Origin: Clostridiales bacterium SIT11
GTDB taxonomy: Bacteria > Bacillota > Clostridia > Tissierellales > Peptoniphilaceae
DNA: 64,000 bases
NCBI GenBank assembly: GCA_001299455.1
Contig: CYUK01000003.1
Coordinates: 1,116,001-1,180,000 of the forward strand
Reading direction: 5' to 3'
Shown piece by piece: positions 50,834 through 62,418 of the stretch; within the stretch, counting starts at the first letter, position 1, and each line of letters opens with the position of its first letter. The notes beneath the pieces are model-generated. The model made no database searches. It was not told where the DNA came from and worked only from the letters and a program-made list of their open reading frames with translations. The position numbers and the translations under genes are program-made.

Positions 50834-51607
50834 ATGCTAGATGTAAAAGATATCACCATATCCTACCAAAAAAGACCTGTGGTCCAGAGCCTTAATTTTC
50901 ACCTGGACCAAGGTCAGGTTTTAGGCCTGGTGGGAGAGTCTGGGTCTGGAAAATCCACAATAATCAAGGCAATTCTAGGTATTTTAGGGAGGTCTGGTCA
51001 GGTAGATAAGGGACAAATCCTCTACCAAGGAACCAATCTAACAACCCTATCTGAAAGGGACTATCGGAAAATTTATGGGAAAGAGATTGCTATGGTCTTT
51101 CAAGATGCCAAGGCCTCATTAAACCCTATTCGGACCATAGGCAGCCAGTTTATTGAATACCTCAAGAGCCATGAAAAGATTTCAGACCAGGAGGCTAGGA
51201 GCCAAGGAATCCAAGCTTTAAAGATGGTAGAATTAAAAGATCCGGAAGAAATTATGGATCAGTATCCATCCAGCCTGTCAGGAGGAATGGCCCAAAGGGT
51301 GGGGATAGCTTTAGCTCTGGCCCTGAAGCCAAAGCTGATTTTAGCAGACGAACCCACTTCAGCCCTAGATGTGACCAACCAGGCACAAATTGTCTTTGAA
51401 CTGGAAAGGTTAAAGAAAAAAGAAAAATTAACCATGATTTTGGTCACCCACAACCTGGCTGTAGCCAGCTACCTATCAGACCAACTTCTGGTTCTTGAAA
51501 AGGGGAAGGTTGTAGACTATGGCCCTTGCCAGGAGGTTCTTAAAAACCCAAAGTCTAGCTATACCAAGGGTTTAATTCAAAACATTCCAAGCTTAGGAGA
51601 AGGCTAA
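50834..51607 (+). CDS. Peptide ABC ATPase 1 (DppD-like)
   Basis: 257 residues: Walker A GESGSGKST (~36-44), LSGGMAQRVG signature, LILADEPTSALD Walker B, VTHN. Shorter than usual DppD (about 320) and without the C-terminal Cys-rich zone; ends with the family's KNPKSSYTKGLIQNIPSL. One base separates it from the binding-protein stop. Confidence 0.88.
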   Translation: MLDVKDITISYQKRPVVQSLNFHLDQGQVLGLVGESGSGKSTIIKAILGILGRSGQVDKGQILYQGTNLTTLSERDYRKIYGKEIAMVFQDAKASLNPIRTIGSQFIEYLKSHEKISDQEARSQGIQALKMVELKDPEEIMDQYPSSLSGGMAQRVGIALALALKPKLILADEPTSALDVTNQAQIVFELERLKKKEKLTMILVTHNLAVASYLSDQLLVLEKGKVVDYGPCQEVLKNPKSSYTKGLIQNIPSLGEG

Positions 51608-51608
51608 T

Positions 51609-52529
51609 ATGGCTAAAATACTTTTAGAAACGAACGAGCTCCAAAAAGAATATCGGAAGAAAAGGCGGTCCTTATTAGCTGTGAACCATGTGGACCTGAA
51701 GGTGGAAGAAGGAAGGACCTTAGGGATTGTAGGAGAATCAGGGTCTGGAAAGTCCACCTTGGTCCGGATGATGGCTCAGTTGGAAAAGCCGACAAGTGGA
51801 GAAATCTACCTAGAGGGCAGGGCCTATAGCAGCTTGACCAAAAAGGACCAGTGGGAGAGCCGCCAAAAACTCCAAATGGTCTTCCAAAATCCTTCAGAAT
51901 CTTTTAACCCCAAGATGCGGGTGAGGGACATAGTGACAGAAGTCTTGTCAAATTATGGGAAAATACGACGGGAAGAAAAGGAAACTAAGGCCAGAAGCTT
52001 ACTGGAAATGGTGGAGCTGGACCCCAACTTCACCTCCCGCTACCCCCACCAACTCAGTGGAGGGCAAAGACAAAGGCTGTCCATAGCCCGGGCCCTATCC
52101 ATTGAACCGAAAATATTACTCTGTGATGAGGCAACCTCTGCCCTGGATGTATCCAGTCAAGCAGCCATTATAGACCTTTTAAAGAAACTTCAAAAGAGAA
52201 CAGGCGTAGCCATTGTCTTTATTTGCCACGACATGGCCCTGGTAGGGAATTTTGCCAATGACCTTGCAGTGATGTACCGGGGAAATCTTGTTGAGTATAT
52301 GGAAGCCAGTAAACTAAAACAAGAGGCCATCCACCCATACACAAGAAAGCTCCTTGCCTCTATTTTTAGCCTGGACAAGGCTCCAGACGCAGACCAAGTG
52401 GAAGCTCCAATAAAAAATCCCCCTAGAGAGCTTGTGGAGAAAATTATTCAGGAAAACCAAATGGATTCAATTGATTCTCAGGCCTTTTTACAAAAAATAG
52501 GGCCCAAGCACTGGATAGCTTGTTCATAA
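51609..52529 (+). CDS. Peptide ABC ATPase 2 (DppF/OppF-like)
   Basis: 306 residues: GESGSGKST, NPSESFNPKMRV (OppF Q-loop zone), LSGGQRQRLS, LLCDEATSALDVSSQ, and C-terminal HPYTRKLLASIFSLD oligopeptide domain. Pairs with ATPase 1. Confidence 0.9.
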   Translation: MAKILLETNELQKEYRKKRRSLLAVNHVDLKVEEGRTLGIVGESGSGKSTLVRMMAQLEKPTSGEIYLEGRAYSSLTKKDQWESRQKLQMVFQNPSESFNPKMRVRDIVTEVLSNYGKIRREEKETKARSLLEMVELDPNFTSRYPHQLSGGQRQRLSIARALSIEPKILLCDEATSALDVSSQAAIIDLLKKLQKRTGVAIVFICHDMALVGNFANDLAVMYRGNLVEYMEASKLKQEAIHPYTRKLLASIFSLDKAPDADQVEAPIKNPPRELVEKIIQENQMDSIDSQAFLQKIGPKHWIACS

Positions 52530-52552
52530 AGAATGCTAAGAAAGTAGGAAAG

Positions 52553-53476
52553 ATGAAGTATTTTGAGAAAAATAAGGGAAGCATAACAACAACAAGTTTA
52601 AAATACCCGGAATTAGACCCGGTGGACGCTGTTTTTTTTCAGGGGCAGGAGGATGGAAAAACCCTCTTGGTGTCTACAGGAGTCCATGGAGGAGAATATG
52701 TAGGCCCCCAGGCAGTGCGAGAAATTATTCAAGAATTGGACCCCAAGAAGATGAAGGGGAATGTTCTTTTTCTACCGCTGATAAACCGCTATGGTTTTTA
52801 CCATGGCCTAAAAAGAATCTTTCCCCATGATAAAAAAAATTTAAATAATGCCTTTCCAGGCCATGAAGATGGAAGCTATACAGAAAGGCTGGCCCATAAC
52901 CTAGCAGACCTCTACCAGGGGGCCGACTTTTTTATTGACCTCCACGGGGGAGACATTAACGAGTCCATGACCCCCCTGTGCTTCTATCCAAAGAACCCCA
53001 GCCAGGGCAATGAAGAAATAATAGCTCACGTTATAGGGTACCTTACCACAGGGTATGCCGTGGCTTCTCAAGCCAAGGACGGGTTTTACTCTTATGCCAA
53101 CTTATGCGGACTGCCCTCCCTCCTCTTAGAAAGAGGTGGGGGAGGACGCTGGTCCAGGGAAGAAGTGGACGGCGTCAAGAAAAATATTCGGGAAGTCATG
53201 GATGCCTTAGAGATTTTACCCTATGAAAAAACTATCCACCCTCCAACCCGGATTCAAGAAGCCGTCTATGAGGTGTCCCCAGCCCATGGCTTTTGGTATG
53301 CTTATGTAAGGCCGGGAGAATTTATTCGTGAGGGCCAGACCTTGGGAAGGGTGGAGACCATGGGAGGTCACCTAGTGAAAAATTTTAAGGCAAAATTTGA
53401 TGGGGTTTGCCTCTATCATACCCATGCGTTGGGAGTTCATACAGATGATGCCTTAATTGCTTATGGCAGACCATAA
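52553..53476 (+). CDS. AstE/AspA-family zinc deacylase (M14-like)
   Basis: About 307 residues. VHGGEYVGPQ gives the H..E zinc pair, DLHGGDINESM the later His-containing loop, and LLLERGGGGRW the C-terminal Glu/Arg zone of succinylglutamate desuccinylase/aspartoacylase proteins. These hydrolyse an amide between an acyl group and an amino acid. ATG 52553 preferred; TTG 52520 overlaps the ATPase gene and lacks a ribosome site. Last gene of the peptide-transport operon, so it may process the imported compound, perhaps an N-acyl amino acid or peptide. Confidence 0.82.
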   Translation: MKYFEKNKGSITTTSLKYPELDPVDAVFFQGQEDGKTLLVSTGVHGGEYVGPQAVREIIQELDPKKMKGNVLFLPLINRYGFYHGLKRIFPHDKKNLNNAFPGHEDGSYTERLAHNLADLYQGADFFIDLHGGDINESMTPLCFYPKNPSQGNEEIIAHVIGYLTTGYAVASQAKDGFYSYANLCGLPSLLLERGGGGRWSREEVDGVKKNIREVMDALEILPYEKTIHPPTRIQEAVYEVSPAHGFWYAYVRPGEFIREGQTLGRVETMGGHLVKNFKAKFDGVCLYHTHALGVHTDDALIAYGRP

Positions 53477-53488
53477 AAATAAAGAAGA

Positions 53489-53524
53489 GATCCAAGCACA
53501 AAGTGGCTTGGGTCTTTTTCTTTT
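53489..53524 (+). terminator. Terminator of the peptide-transport operon
   Basis: Stem AGATCCAAGC / GCTTGGGTCT, then TTTTTCTTTT. Confidence 0.85.
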
Positions 53525-53558
53525 ATCCTGACAAGGGCTAACGGCGAGAGGGCACCTA

Positions 53559-53567
53559 TGGTATAAT
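53559..53567 (+). promoter_or_regulatory. Extended -10 promoter of nifS-mnmA
   Basis: TGGTATAAT, 16 bp before the start codon; no clear -35. Confidence 0.55.
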
Positions 53568-53583
53568 ACAAAAAGGTGATAAA

Positions 53584-55802
<2,219 letters not shown>

Positions 55803-55830
55803 AAAAGGCGGCCCGGGAGGTCGCCTTTTC
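55803..55830 (+). terminator. Terminator of nifS-mnmA
   Basis: Stem AAAAGGCGGCC / GGTCGCCTTTT immediately after the stop. Confidence 0.8.
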
Positions 55831-55927
55831 TGGAATATGGACTTTAAGATTTAAAAATAAAATTTCCTGGCCTTAATAAAATCCTAAAAATTGGGTAAAT
55901 ATAGGGAAAAGTCTGGAGGAAGTGACC

Positions 55928-56383
55928 ATGAAAGTTAGAAAAAAGAATCCCCAAGTACAAAAAGTAATGCGCCGGAGAAGGTGGGCCCTTTTTCTAGTTT
56001 TTGTCCTCTTTTCTGCCTTCCTCATCCACGGCCTCTGGCTGGCAAAAAACCGCCTTTTACATATTAAGCCCGACCAGGTGGAAAGTGTGGATCTCATGAT
56101 TTTGCCAGATTCTCAAGTAGTGAACCTGGACAGGAAGGAGGACCTGGCCTGGATTATGAAAAAACTTCGGCCCATGACCGGCCAGCCCAAACCCCTTCAG
56201 GGGGCCGTCCAAAATAAGGTCTACTTTATTCATATGAACTTAAAGGGCCAGGACCCCATAGACTTGAGTAAAAGTGGAGACCAGGTGGCCATTGACGGCA
56301 CCTGGTACAGGGTCAAAAGAGGAGATTTAAACCGGATTGATAAGATTTTTTCCGCCTATTTTGAAGACACAGATTCTTGGTAG
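55928..56383 (+). CDS. Hypothetical single-pass membrane protein
   Basis: About 151 residues. Very basic N-terminus (VRKKNPQVQKVMRRRR), one helix (~20-38), and a ~110-residue outer domain of mixed strands and helices. ATG 55928 lies 8 nt after GGAGG; GTG 55922 is too close. Its last 28 bp overlap the convergent ECF gene. Family not recognised. Confidence 0.65.
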   Translation: MKVRKKNPQVQKVMRRRRWALFLVFVLFSAFLIHGLWLAKNRLLHIKPDQVESVDLMILPDSQVVNLDRKEDLAWIMKKLRPMTGQPKPLQGAVQNKVYFIHMNLKGQDPIDLSKSGDQVAIDGTWYRVKRGDLNRIDKIFSAYFEDTDSW

Positions 56384-56877
56384 AATTCATCAAAGATAGG
56401 GGCCTTTTTCAGGGCAGGATAGAGGAGAGAGGCCAAGACCGCACCGGCAACCCCTTGGATGATATTAGGAATAAAGCTTAAAATAGCTGTTGGGAAGTTG
56501 TAGAGGATGAGACCTTCTGCCAAGAGATAACCCAGGGCCATAATAAAACCACCAATTAGGGCACAAAGGCCAAAGTGGAGCTTGGTATTTCTCTTTAAGT
56601 AACCGCAGATAAAACCTTCCAGCCCCTTGACAACTAGGGTAATGGGGGCATAAAAGGTATAGCCTGTTAAAAGGTCAGCCAGGGCAGATCCCAAGCCCCC
56701 TACAAGACCTCCGGCCATCTTTCCCATTAAAAGACCGGCACACATTAAAACCGTGTCACCAATATTTAAGTAGCCCTTGGTGGCGGGAATGGGAATTTGA
56801 ATTAACATGGTCGCAACCGTAGTCAGGGCAATGAACATGGCAAAAACAGTTACTTGCTTGGTTGATAACTTTTTCAT
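56356..56877 (-). CDS. ECF transporter S component
   Basis: About 173 residues, five to six helices. ATKGYLNIGDTVLMCAGLLMG and GGLGSALADLLTGY match the ECF-type riboflavin-transporter S family (PF07155-like). It binds a vitamin or cofactor and shares an energising module encoded elsewhere. ATG 56877 follows AGGTGATTTT. The upstream in-frame ATG at 56946 lies before the promoter-like TATAAT (56917-56912). Confidence 0.82.
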   Translation of the reverse strand: MKKLSTKQVTVFAMFIALTTVATMLIQIPIPATKGYLNIGDTVLMCAGLLMGKMAGGLVGGLGSALADLLTGYTFYAPITLVVKGLEGFICGYLKRNTKLHFGLCALIGGFIMALGYLLAEGLILYNFPTAILSFIPNIIQGVAGAVLASLLYPALKKAPIFDEFYQESVSSK

Positions 56878-56981
56878 AAAATCACCTATAGTCCTTTCTA
56901 TTATCTTACCTATTATACAGGAATCTGGCCCCAATACCAGAGCCAACTTAGGACAATAATTTAGGACCAGTTTCTAAAGTC

Positions 56982-57010
56982 TTGTCCTCCCAGAGGGAAC
57001 AGGCTATAAT
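56982..57010 (+). promoter_or_regulatory. Promoter of the arginase gene
   Basis: -35 TTGTCC (56982-56987), 17 bp, -10 TATAAT (57005-57010). Confidence 0.7.
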
Positions 57011-57041
57011 AGGAAAAGATAGAAAACACAAGGAGGAGACA

Positions 57042-57953
57042 ATGAACCCGGAAAAAAATCCAGAATTGGCCATTATTGGCTGCCCCCTAGACATGGGGGC
57101 AAGTTTACGTGGAAGTCGCTTGGGACCGGAAGCCATTCGCTTGGCTGGACTGGAAAAGAGGCTTCGAAATATTGGTTACAAGGTCACCGACTATGGAGAT
57201 GTCGAAGTGAAAAACACCTACATCCATGAGCGGGGAAAAAACAACCTAAACCACCTGGACTTGGTCAAGGAAGCCAATGAAAACTTATACGATAAGGTAG
57301 ACCAGGCCTTGGACAAGAACCAATTTCCCCTAGTCCTGGGAGGAGACCACTCCATAGCCATTGGGTCCATTAAGGCCCTCTTAAACCACTATGAAGACCT
57401 GGGTGTCCTCTGGTTTGATGCTCACGGAGATATTAATACAGAAATGACCTCTCCTTCAGGGAATATCCATGGCATGCCTGTAGCCTCTCTCATGGGAGAA
57501 GGCTCTCCTATTTTACGGGGGATTGGCCAGGAAAAAAGATTTTTAAATAAGGGACAGATTGTCTACATCGGGTCCAGGGACTTGGACCTAGGAGAGAGAA
57601 AGATTATGAAGGACCTGGGAGTCAAGGTATTTACCATGCATGAAGTGGATGCCATGGGAATTCGGGGAGTCATGGAAGAAGCCTTAAACTACCTGGGACA
57701 AACTTGTAGTCATATCCACGTTTCCTTTGATATGGATGTTCTAGATCCGGAAGTGGCTCCGGGCACAGGGACCAAGGTTCCTGGCGGCATGGACTACAGG
57801 GAAGGCCATCTTTGCCTAGAATCTGTAGCCCAAACTGGCAAGCTGGTCTCCTGTGAATTTGTGGAAGTCAATCCCATCTTAGACCATGAAAATAAGACGG
57901 CCAAGGCGGCAGTGGCCCTGGCAGGGTCTCTTTTAGGGGAATGGTTAATTTAA
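57042..57953 (+). CDS. rocF: Arginase
   Basis: About 303 residues. Binuclear Mn motifs: GGDHSIAIG, WFDAHGDINT and SFDMDVLDPEVAPGTGT. The short front IIGCPLDMGASLRGSRLGPEAIR is typical of bacterial arginases. Splits arginine to ornithine and urea. ATG 57042 after AAGGAGGAGACA. Single gene. Confidence 0.92.
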   Translation: MNPEKNPELAIIGCPLDMGASLRGSRLGPEAIRLAGLEKRLRNIGYKVTDYGDVEVKNTYIHERGKNNLNHLDLVKEANENLYDKVDQALDKNQFPLVLGGDHSIAIGSIKALLNHYEDLGVLWFDAHGDINTEMTSPSGNIHGMPVASLMGEGSPILRGIGQEKRFLNKGQIVYIGSRDLDLGERKIMKDLGVKVFTMHEVDAMGIRGVMEEALNYLGQTCSHIHVSFDMDVLDPEVAPGTGTKVPGGMDYREGHLCLESVAQTGKLVSCEFVEVNPILDHENKTAKAAVALAGSLLGEWLI

Positions 57954-57962
57954 AAAACTTGT

Positions 57963-57991
57963 AAGGTCTAGCTCTTAGCTAGGCCTTTTTT
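57963..57991 (+). terminator. Terminator of the arginase gene
   Basis: Stem AAGGTCTAGC / GCTAGGCCTT, then T. Confidence 0.85.
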
Positions 57992-58046
57992 ATGGAGAAA
58001 ATAAGAAAATTTTAGTAAAATTAACAATTTCCTTCATATTAAACAG

Positions 58047-58066
58047 AGATATTTTGTAAAATATCT
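58047..58066. promoter_or_regulatory. 20-bp inverted repeat, candidate operator
   Basis: AGATATTTTGTAAAATATCT has perfect 9-bp arms around GT. It lies about 86 bp before the activase-type gene and just upstream of promoter-like TATAGA/TATGAT sequences (58079-58095). Confidence 0.5.
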
Positions 58067-58151
58067 AGACCAAACTGGTATAGATGTGCTATGATAAGAA
58101 TACTATAAAAAGCTATTAATAAATTGAAGCGTTATTGGAGAGGAGACTTTC

Positions 58152-61100
58152 GTGGTTCACATTGGGTTAGACGTTGGATCAACTACAGTAAAACTAGTTG
58201 CTCTGGATGAAGAAAAAAATACAATCTATGAAAGTTATCAAAGACACTATTCAGACATTCATAAAACAATGCGTGAAATTTTTGAAGACTGCAGGGAAAT
58301 TTTACCTCCAGGAGATGTCACCGTTGCTGCCACAGGAAGTGGAGGCTTGTCTGTCCACAAGGACTTAGGCATTGCCTTTGTTCAAGAGGTCATGGCTGGA
58401 AAGGTGGCCATTGACGCCTTGATTCCAGAGACGGATGTGGCCATTGAACTGGGGGGAGAAGATTCCAAAATCACCTATCTAAAGGGCAGTATAGAGCAGA
58501 GGATGAATTCGATTTGTGCCGGAGGAACGGGGGCCTTTATTGACCAAATGGCCTCTCTTTTACAAACGGATGCAGGAGGGCTCAACACCTGGGCCCGGGA
58601 CTATCAAAAGATTTATCCCATTGCCTCTCGCTGTGGCGTCTTTGCCAAGACAGACATTCAGGCCCTGGTCAACCAGGGCGCTTCCAAGGAGGATATTGCG
58701 GCTTCGGTCTTTCAATCTGTAGTCAACCAAACTATTTCCAACCTGGCCTGTGGCCGGCCCATCCGAGGAAAAATTGCCTTTCTTGGTGGTCCCTTAACCT
58801 TCCTAGACCAACTCCGCCAACGCTTTATTGAAAGCTTAAAGCTGACAGAAGAGGAAGTCATTGTCCCGGAAAGGGGAGAACTTTTTGTAGCCCGAGGAGC
58901 TGCCCTGGCCTCGATTAAAGAAGAGCCGATTTCTCTAGAGGACCTCTACTACCGGGTCCACCATCCTAGAAAGTCAGAAGACAGGGAAAAAGAAAGTCTG
59001 CCCCCCCTCTTTAAGTCCAGGGAAGAACTGGAAGCCTTCCGGGAAGACCACAAGTCGCGAGACTTAAAGGTCCGCCCCCTCAAGGGCTACCATGGAAAAA
59101 TTTACCTGGGAATTGATTCCGGGTCCACCACCTCCAAGGTTCTGGCCCTCAGTGAAGACGGAGAAATTCTCTACCAGTTTTATGGGTCCAATGAAGGCCA
59201 GCCCTTGGAAATCGTAAGGGAAGAACTTTTAAAATTATACCGGGAAAAAGAAGACGACGCCCAGATTGCCGCCGCCGGTGTCACAGGCTATGGGGAGGAC
59301 TTTTTAAAGGCCGCCTTTAACCTGGACCTAGGGGAAGTTGAAACCATTGCCCACTACCGGGCCGCCCAGTACTATGACCCGGAAGTGGACTTTATCCTGG
59401 ACATTGGTGGCCAGGATATGAAGTCCATGAAAATTGAAAATGGGACAATTTCTTCCATCCTCTTAAATGAAGCCTGCTCTTCCGGCTGTGGGTCCTTTTT
59501 AGAGGCCTTTGCCCACACAGTTCAAATGACCCCCCAAGAGTTTGCAGAAAAAGCCCTCTTAGCCGACAATCCTGTAGACTTAGGGAGCCGGTGTACCGTC
59601 TTTATGAATTCCAATGTCAAGCAGGCCCAAAAGGAAGGGGCTGAAGTGGGGGATATTGCCGCCGGCCTTTCCTATTCCGTCATCCGGAATGCCATCCAAA
59701 AGGTCATTAAAATCCGAGACCCCAAAGATTTGGGCCAACATATTGTCGTCCAAGGGGGAACTTTTTATTCCGATGCTGTCCTCCGGGCCTTTGAAAGAAT
59801 TTCTGGCGCCCAAGTGACAAGACCCTCCCTAAGTGGCCTAATGGGAGCCCTAGGCATGGCTTTAATTGCCCAAAGGTCGGGACTGGAAAAGTCAAAAATC
59901 TTAGATGAAGAGGCCTTGGAAAACTTTTCTTATACCTCCAAGACAGCCCACTGCGGCATGTGCTCAAACCAATGTAGCCTGTCTATTAATATTTTTAACA
60001 ACGGCAAGCGGTATATTTCCGGCAACCGCTGTGAACGGGGAGCAGGAATTAAAACAGAAAAATCAACCCTTCCCAACCTCTATAGCTACAAGATGGACCG
60101 GCTCTTTGCCTATGAACCCCTAGAGGAAGACAAGGCCAGTCGAGGAAGCATGGGGATTCCCCGGGTTTTAAATATGTATGAAAACTATCCCTTCTGGTTT
60201 ACCTTCTTTACAAATTTAGGCTACCGGGTGGTTCTCTCTCCCCGGACCAGTCGGAGCCTCTATGAAAAAGGGATTGAAACCATTCCGTCAGAAACGGCCT
60301 GCTATCCGGCAAAGCTGGTCCATGGCCATATTGAAGCCTTGATTGACCAAGGGGTAGACCAAATTTTTTATCCCAGTGTCCTCTATGAAGAACGGGAACA
60401 CAAGGACGCCAGCAACCATTTAAATTGTCCTGTTGTGGCCGGCTATCCGGAAGTCATTAAAAACAATGTAGAAAATTTAAAGGAAAAGGGTCTGAAATTT
60501 TACCATCCCTTTGTCAGCCTGGACAATAAAAGGAGCCTGGAGAAGGTCTTGAAGGAAACTTTTCCGGACATTCCAGGCAAGGAGGTGGAAGAGGCTGTAA
60601 ATAGGGCCTATGAAGAAAGAGACCATTATCATTTAGATGTCCGCCATGAAGCCCAAAAGGCCCTGGAAGAAATTGAAGAAAAGGGCCTCCAAGGGGTCGT
60701 CCTGGCTGGCCGGCCCTACCATGTGGATTCGGAAATTAACCATGGCATTGACCGGCTTTTGACCTCCCTGGGCCTAGCTGTCCTATCTGAAGACTCTGTG
60801 GCCCATAATGTGGAATTAGATGGCCCCCTCCGGGTCCTGGACCAATGGACCTACCACGGTCGCCTTTACCGGGCCGCCAAGTTTGTTGGAGAACACGACA
60901 ACTTTCAAATGGTCCAATTAAATTCCTTTGGCTGCGGCCTGGATGCTGTGACTACAGACCAGGTCCAAGAATTTTTGGCTGACTACAAAAAAATTCACAC
61001 CGTCATTAAAATTGATGAAGTCAACAACCTGGGGGCCATTAAAATTCGCCTCCGGTCCCTGATTGAGGCTGTGAAGGACCAAGAGGAAGCTATGGAGGGT

Positions 61101-62384
61101 GGAAAAGAGGAAGAAGACCAAAAATCCTATTCCTTTGAGCCCCTTCAATTTACCAAGGAGGATGCCAAAACCCATACCATCCTGGTTCCTCAAATGGCCC
61201 CCCTCCACTTTGCTATTTTAGAACCTAGCCTAAAGTCTCTGGGTTACAAGATTGAAGTCCTGGACCAGGTAAGTCCTCAAGCGGTCCAAGAAGGGCTTAA
61301 ATATGTGAATAATGACGCCTGTTATCCTTCCATGTTTGTTGTAGGGCAATTTATGGAGGCTGTCAAGAGTGGCCGCTATGATCCGGATAAGTTAACCCTT
61401 CTCATGAGCCAAACAGGCGGGGTCTGCCGGGCTTCCAATTATGTAGGCTTTATCCGGAAGGCCTTAAAGGAAGCAGGCTACGGTCAAGTTCCTGTCTTGG
61501 CTGTGAGCTTTCAAGGGATTGAAAAACATCCTGGTTTTCACTTAAATTCAAAGACCCTCTTAAAAATTTTACCTGGAGCCCTAAAAGGAATGCTCTATGG
61601 AGATCTTTTAATGCGCCTATCCAATGCCACCAGACCCTATGAAGTGGAAAAGGGGAAGACAGACCAAGTCAAGGACGCCTGGGTCAAAAAATTACAGGCT
61701 GGAGGCCAGGGAGAAAGCAAGAAGGCCTTTAGGAAAACTGTCCGGGAAATGATTCAAGACTTTTCAGCCATTGAAACCCTGGACTTGGAAAAACCCAAGG
61801 TAGGGATTGTAGGGGAAATCCTGGTGAAATTCTTACCCCAGGCCAATAATTTTTTACAAGAAAAGTTGGAAAAGGAAGGGGCTGAAGTGGTGGTCCCGGA
61901 CTTAATGGACTTTTTCCTCTACAGTTTTAAAAATACCAAGATTAAGGGAGACCAGCTGGGGAAAAGTAAAATTATCCCCATCTTCTCCGAATACACCATC
62001 CATAAAATTGAAGACTTGCGGGATATTATCCGGGAAGAGCTCAAGGGAACCCGGTATAATCCTCCCGTAAATATTGATGACCTGGTGGCCTATGCCCAAG
62101 ATTTTGTCAGCCTCGGCCACCAATATGGGGAAGGCTGGCTCTTAACAGCGGAAATGGTGGAACTTATCCACGGGGGCGTGGAAAATATTGTCTGCGTCCA
62201 GCCCTTTGGGTGTTTGCCCAACCACATTACGGGCAAGGGGGTCATCAAGGCCATCCGGGAAAGCTACCCCCGGGCCAATATTATTCCCCTGGACTATGAC
62301 GCCTCGGCATCTACAGTCAACCAGTTTAACCGAATCCAGCTTATGCTGGCCCAAGCAGAGAAAAATTTAAAGAGAGAAGCATAA
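58152..62384 (+). CDS. 2-Hydroxyacyl-CoA-dehydratase-activase-type fusion protein (1410 aa)
   Basis: Two ASKHA ATPase units in tandem: IGLDVGSTTVKLVA (~4) and LGIDSGSTTSKVLA (~322), each with the conserved Cys of the HgdC/BadF activases that hold a shared [4Fe-4S] cluster (NSICAGGTGAF, SRCGVF; NEACSSGCGSF, SRCTVF). A Cys-rich DUF2229 zone follows (HCGMCSNQC...NRC, ~600-625) and then HgdB-like dehydratase-related sequence. Activases use ATP to push an electron into a radical dehydratase. The long fused form is widespread in anaerobes but its substrate is unknown. GTG start after TTGGAGAGGAGAC. Confidence 0.85.
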   Translation: MVHIGLDVGSTTVKLVALDEEKNTIYESYQRHYSDIHKTMREIFEDCREILPPGDVTVAATGSGGLSVHKDLGIAFVQEVMAGKVAIDALIPETDVAIELGGEDSKITYLKGSIEQRMNSICAGGTGAFIDQMASLLQTDAGGLNTWARDYQKIYPIASRCGVFAKTDIQALVNQGASKEDIAASVFQSVVNQTISNLACGRPIRGKIAFLGGPLTFLDQLRQRFIESLKLTEEEVIVPERGELFVARGAALASIKEEPISLEDLYYRVHHPRKSEDREKESLPPLFKSREELEAFREDHKSRDLKVRPLKGYHGKIYLGIDSGSTTSKVLALSEDGEILYQFYGSNEGQPLEIVREELLKLYREKEDDAQIAAAGVTGYGEDFLKAAFNLDLGEVETIAHYRAAQYYDPEVDFILDIGGQDMKSMKIENGTISSILLNEACSSGCGSFLEAFAHTVQMTPQEFAEKALLADNPVDLGSRCTVFMNSNVKQAQKEGAEVGDIAAGLSYSVIRNAIQKVIKIRDPKDLGQHIVVQGGTFYSDAVLRAFERISGAQVTRPSLSGLMGALGMALIAQRSGLEKSKILDEEALENFSYTSKTAHCGMCSNQCSLSINIFNNGKRYISGNRCERGAGIKTEKSTLPNLYSYKMDRLFAYEPLEEDKASRGSMGIPRVLNMYENYPFWFTFFTNLGYRVVLSPRTSRSLYEKGIETIPSETACYPAKLVHGHIEALIDQGVDQIFYPSVLYEEREHKDASNHLNCPVVAGYPEVIKNNVENLKEKGLKFYHPFVSLDNKRSLEKVLKETFPDIPGKEVEEAVNRAYEERDHYHLDVRHEAQKALEEIEEKGLQGVVLAGRPYHVDSEINHGIDRLLTSLGLAVLSEDSVAHNVELDGPLRVLDQWTYHGRLYRAAKFVGEHDNFQMVQLNSFGCGLDAVTTDQVQEFLADYKKIHTVIKIDEVNNLGAIKIRLRSLIEAVKDQEEAMEGGKEEEDQKSYSFEPLQFTKEDAKTHTILVPQMAPLHFAILEPSLKSLGYKIEVLDQVSPQAVQEGLKYVNNDACYPSMFVVGQFMEAVKSGRYDPDKLTLLMSQTGGVCRASNYVGFIRKALKEAGYGQVPVLAVSFQGIEKHPGFHLNSKTLLKILPGALKGMLYGDLLMRLSNATRPYEVEKGKTDQVKDAWVKKLQAGGQGESKKAFRKTVREMIQDFSAIETLDLEKPKVGIVGEILVKFLPQANNFLQEKLEKEGAEVVVPDLMDFFLYSFKNTKIKGDQLGKSKIIPIFSEYTIHKIEDLRDIIREELKGTRYNPPVNIDDLVAYAQDFVSLGHQYGEGWLLTAEMVELIHGGVENIVCVQPFGCLPNHITGKGVIKAIRESYPRANIIPLDYDASASTVNQFNRIQLMLAQAEKNLKREA

Positions 62385-62387
62385 AAA

Positions 62388-62413
62388 AAGACGGGGAATT
62401 TCCTCGTCTTTTT
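62388..62413. terminator. Bidirectional terminator
   Basis: Stem AAAGACG-GGAA / TTCC-CGTCTTT with T runs on both strands. Confidence 0.85.
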
Positions 62414-62418
62414 CTAGT

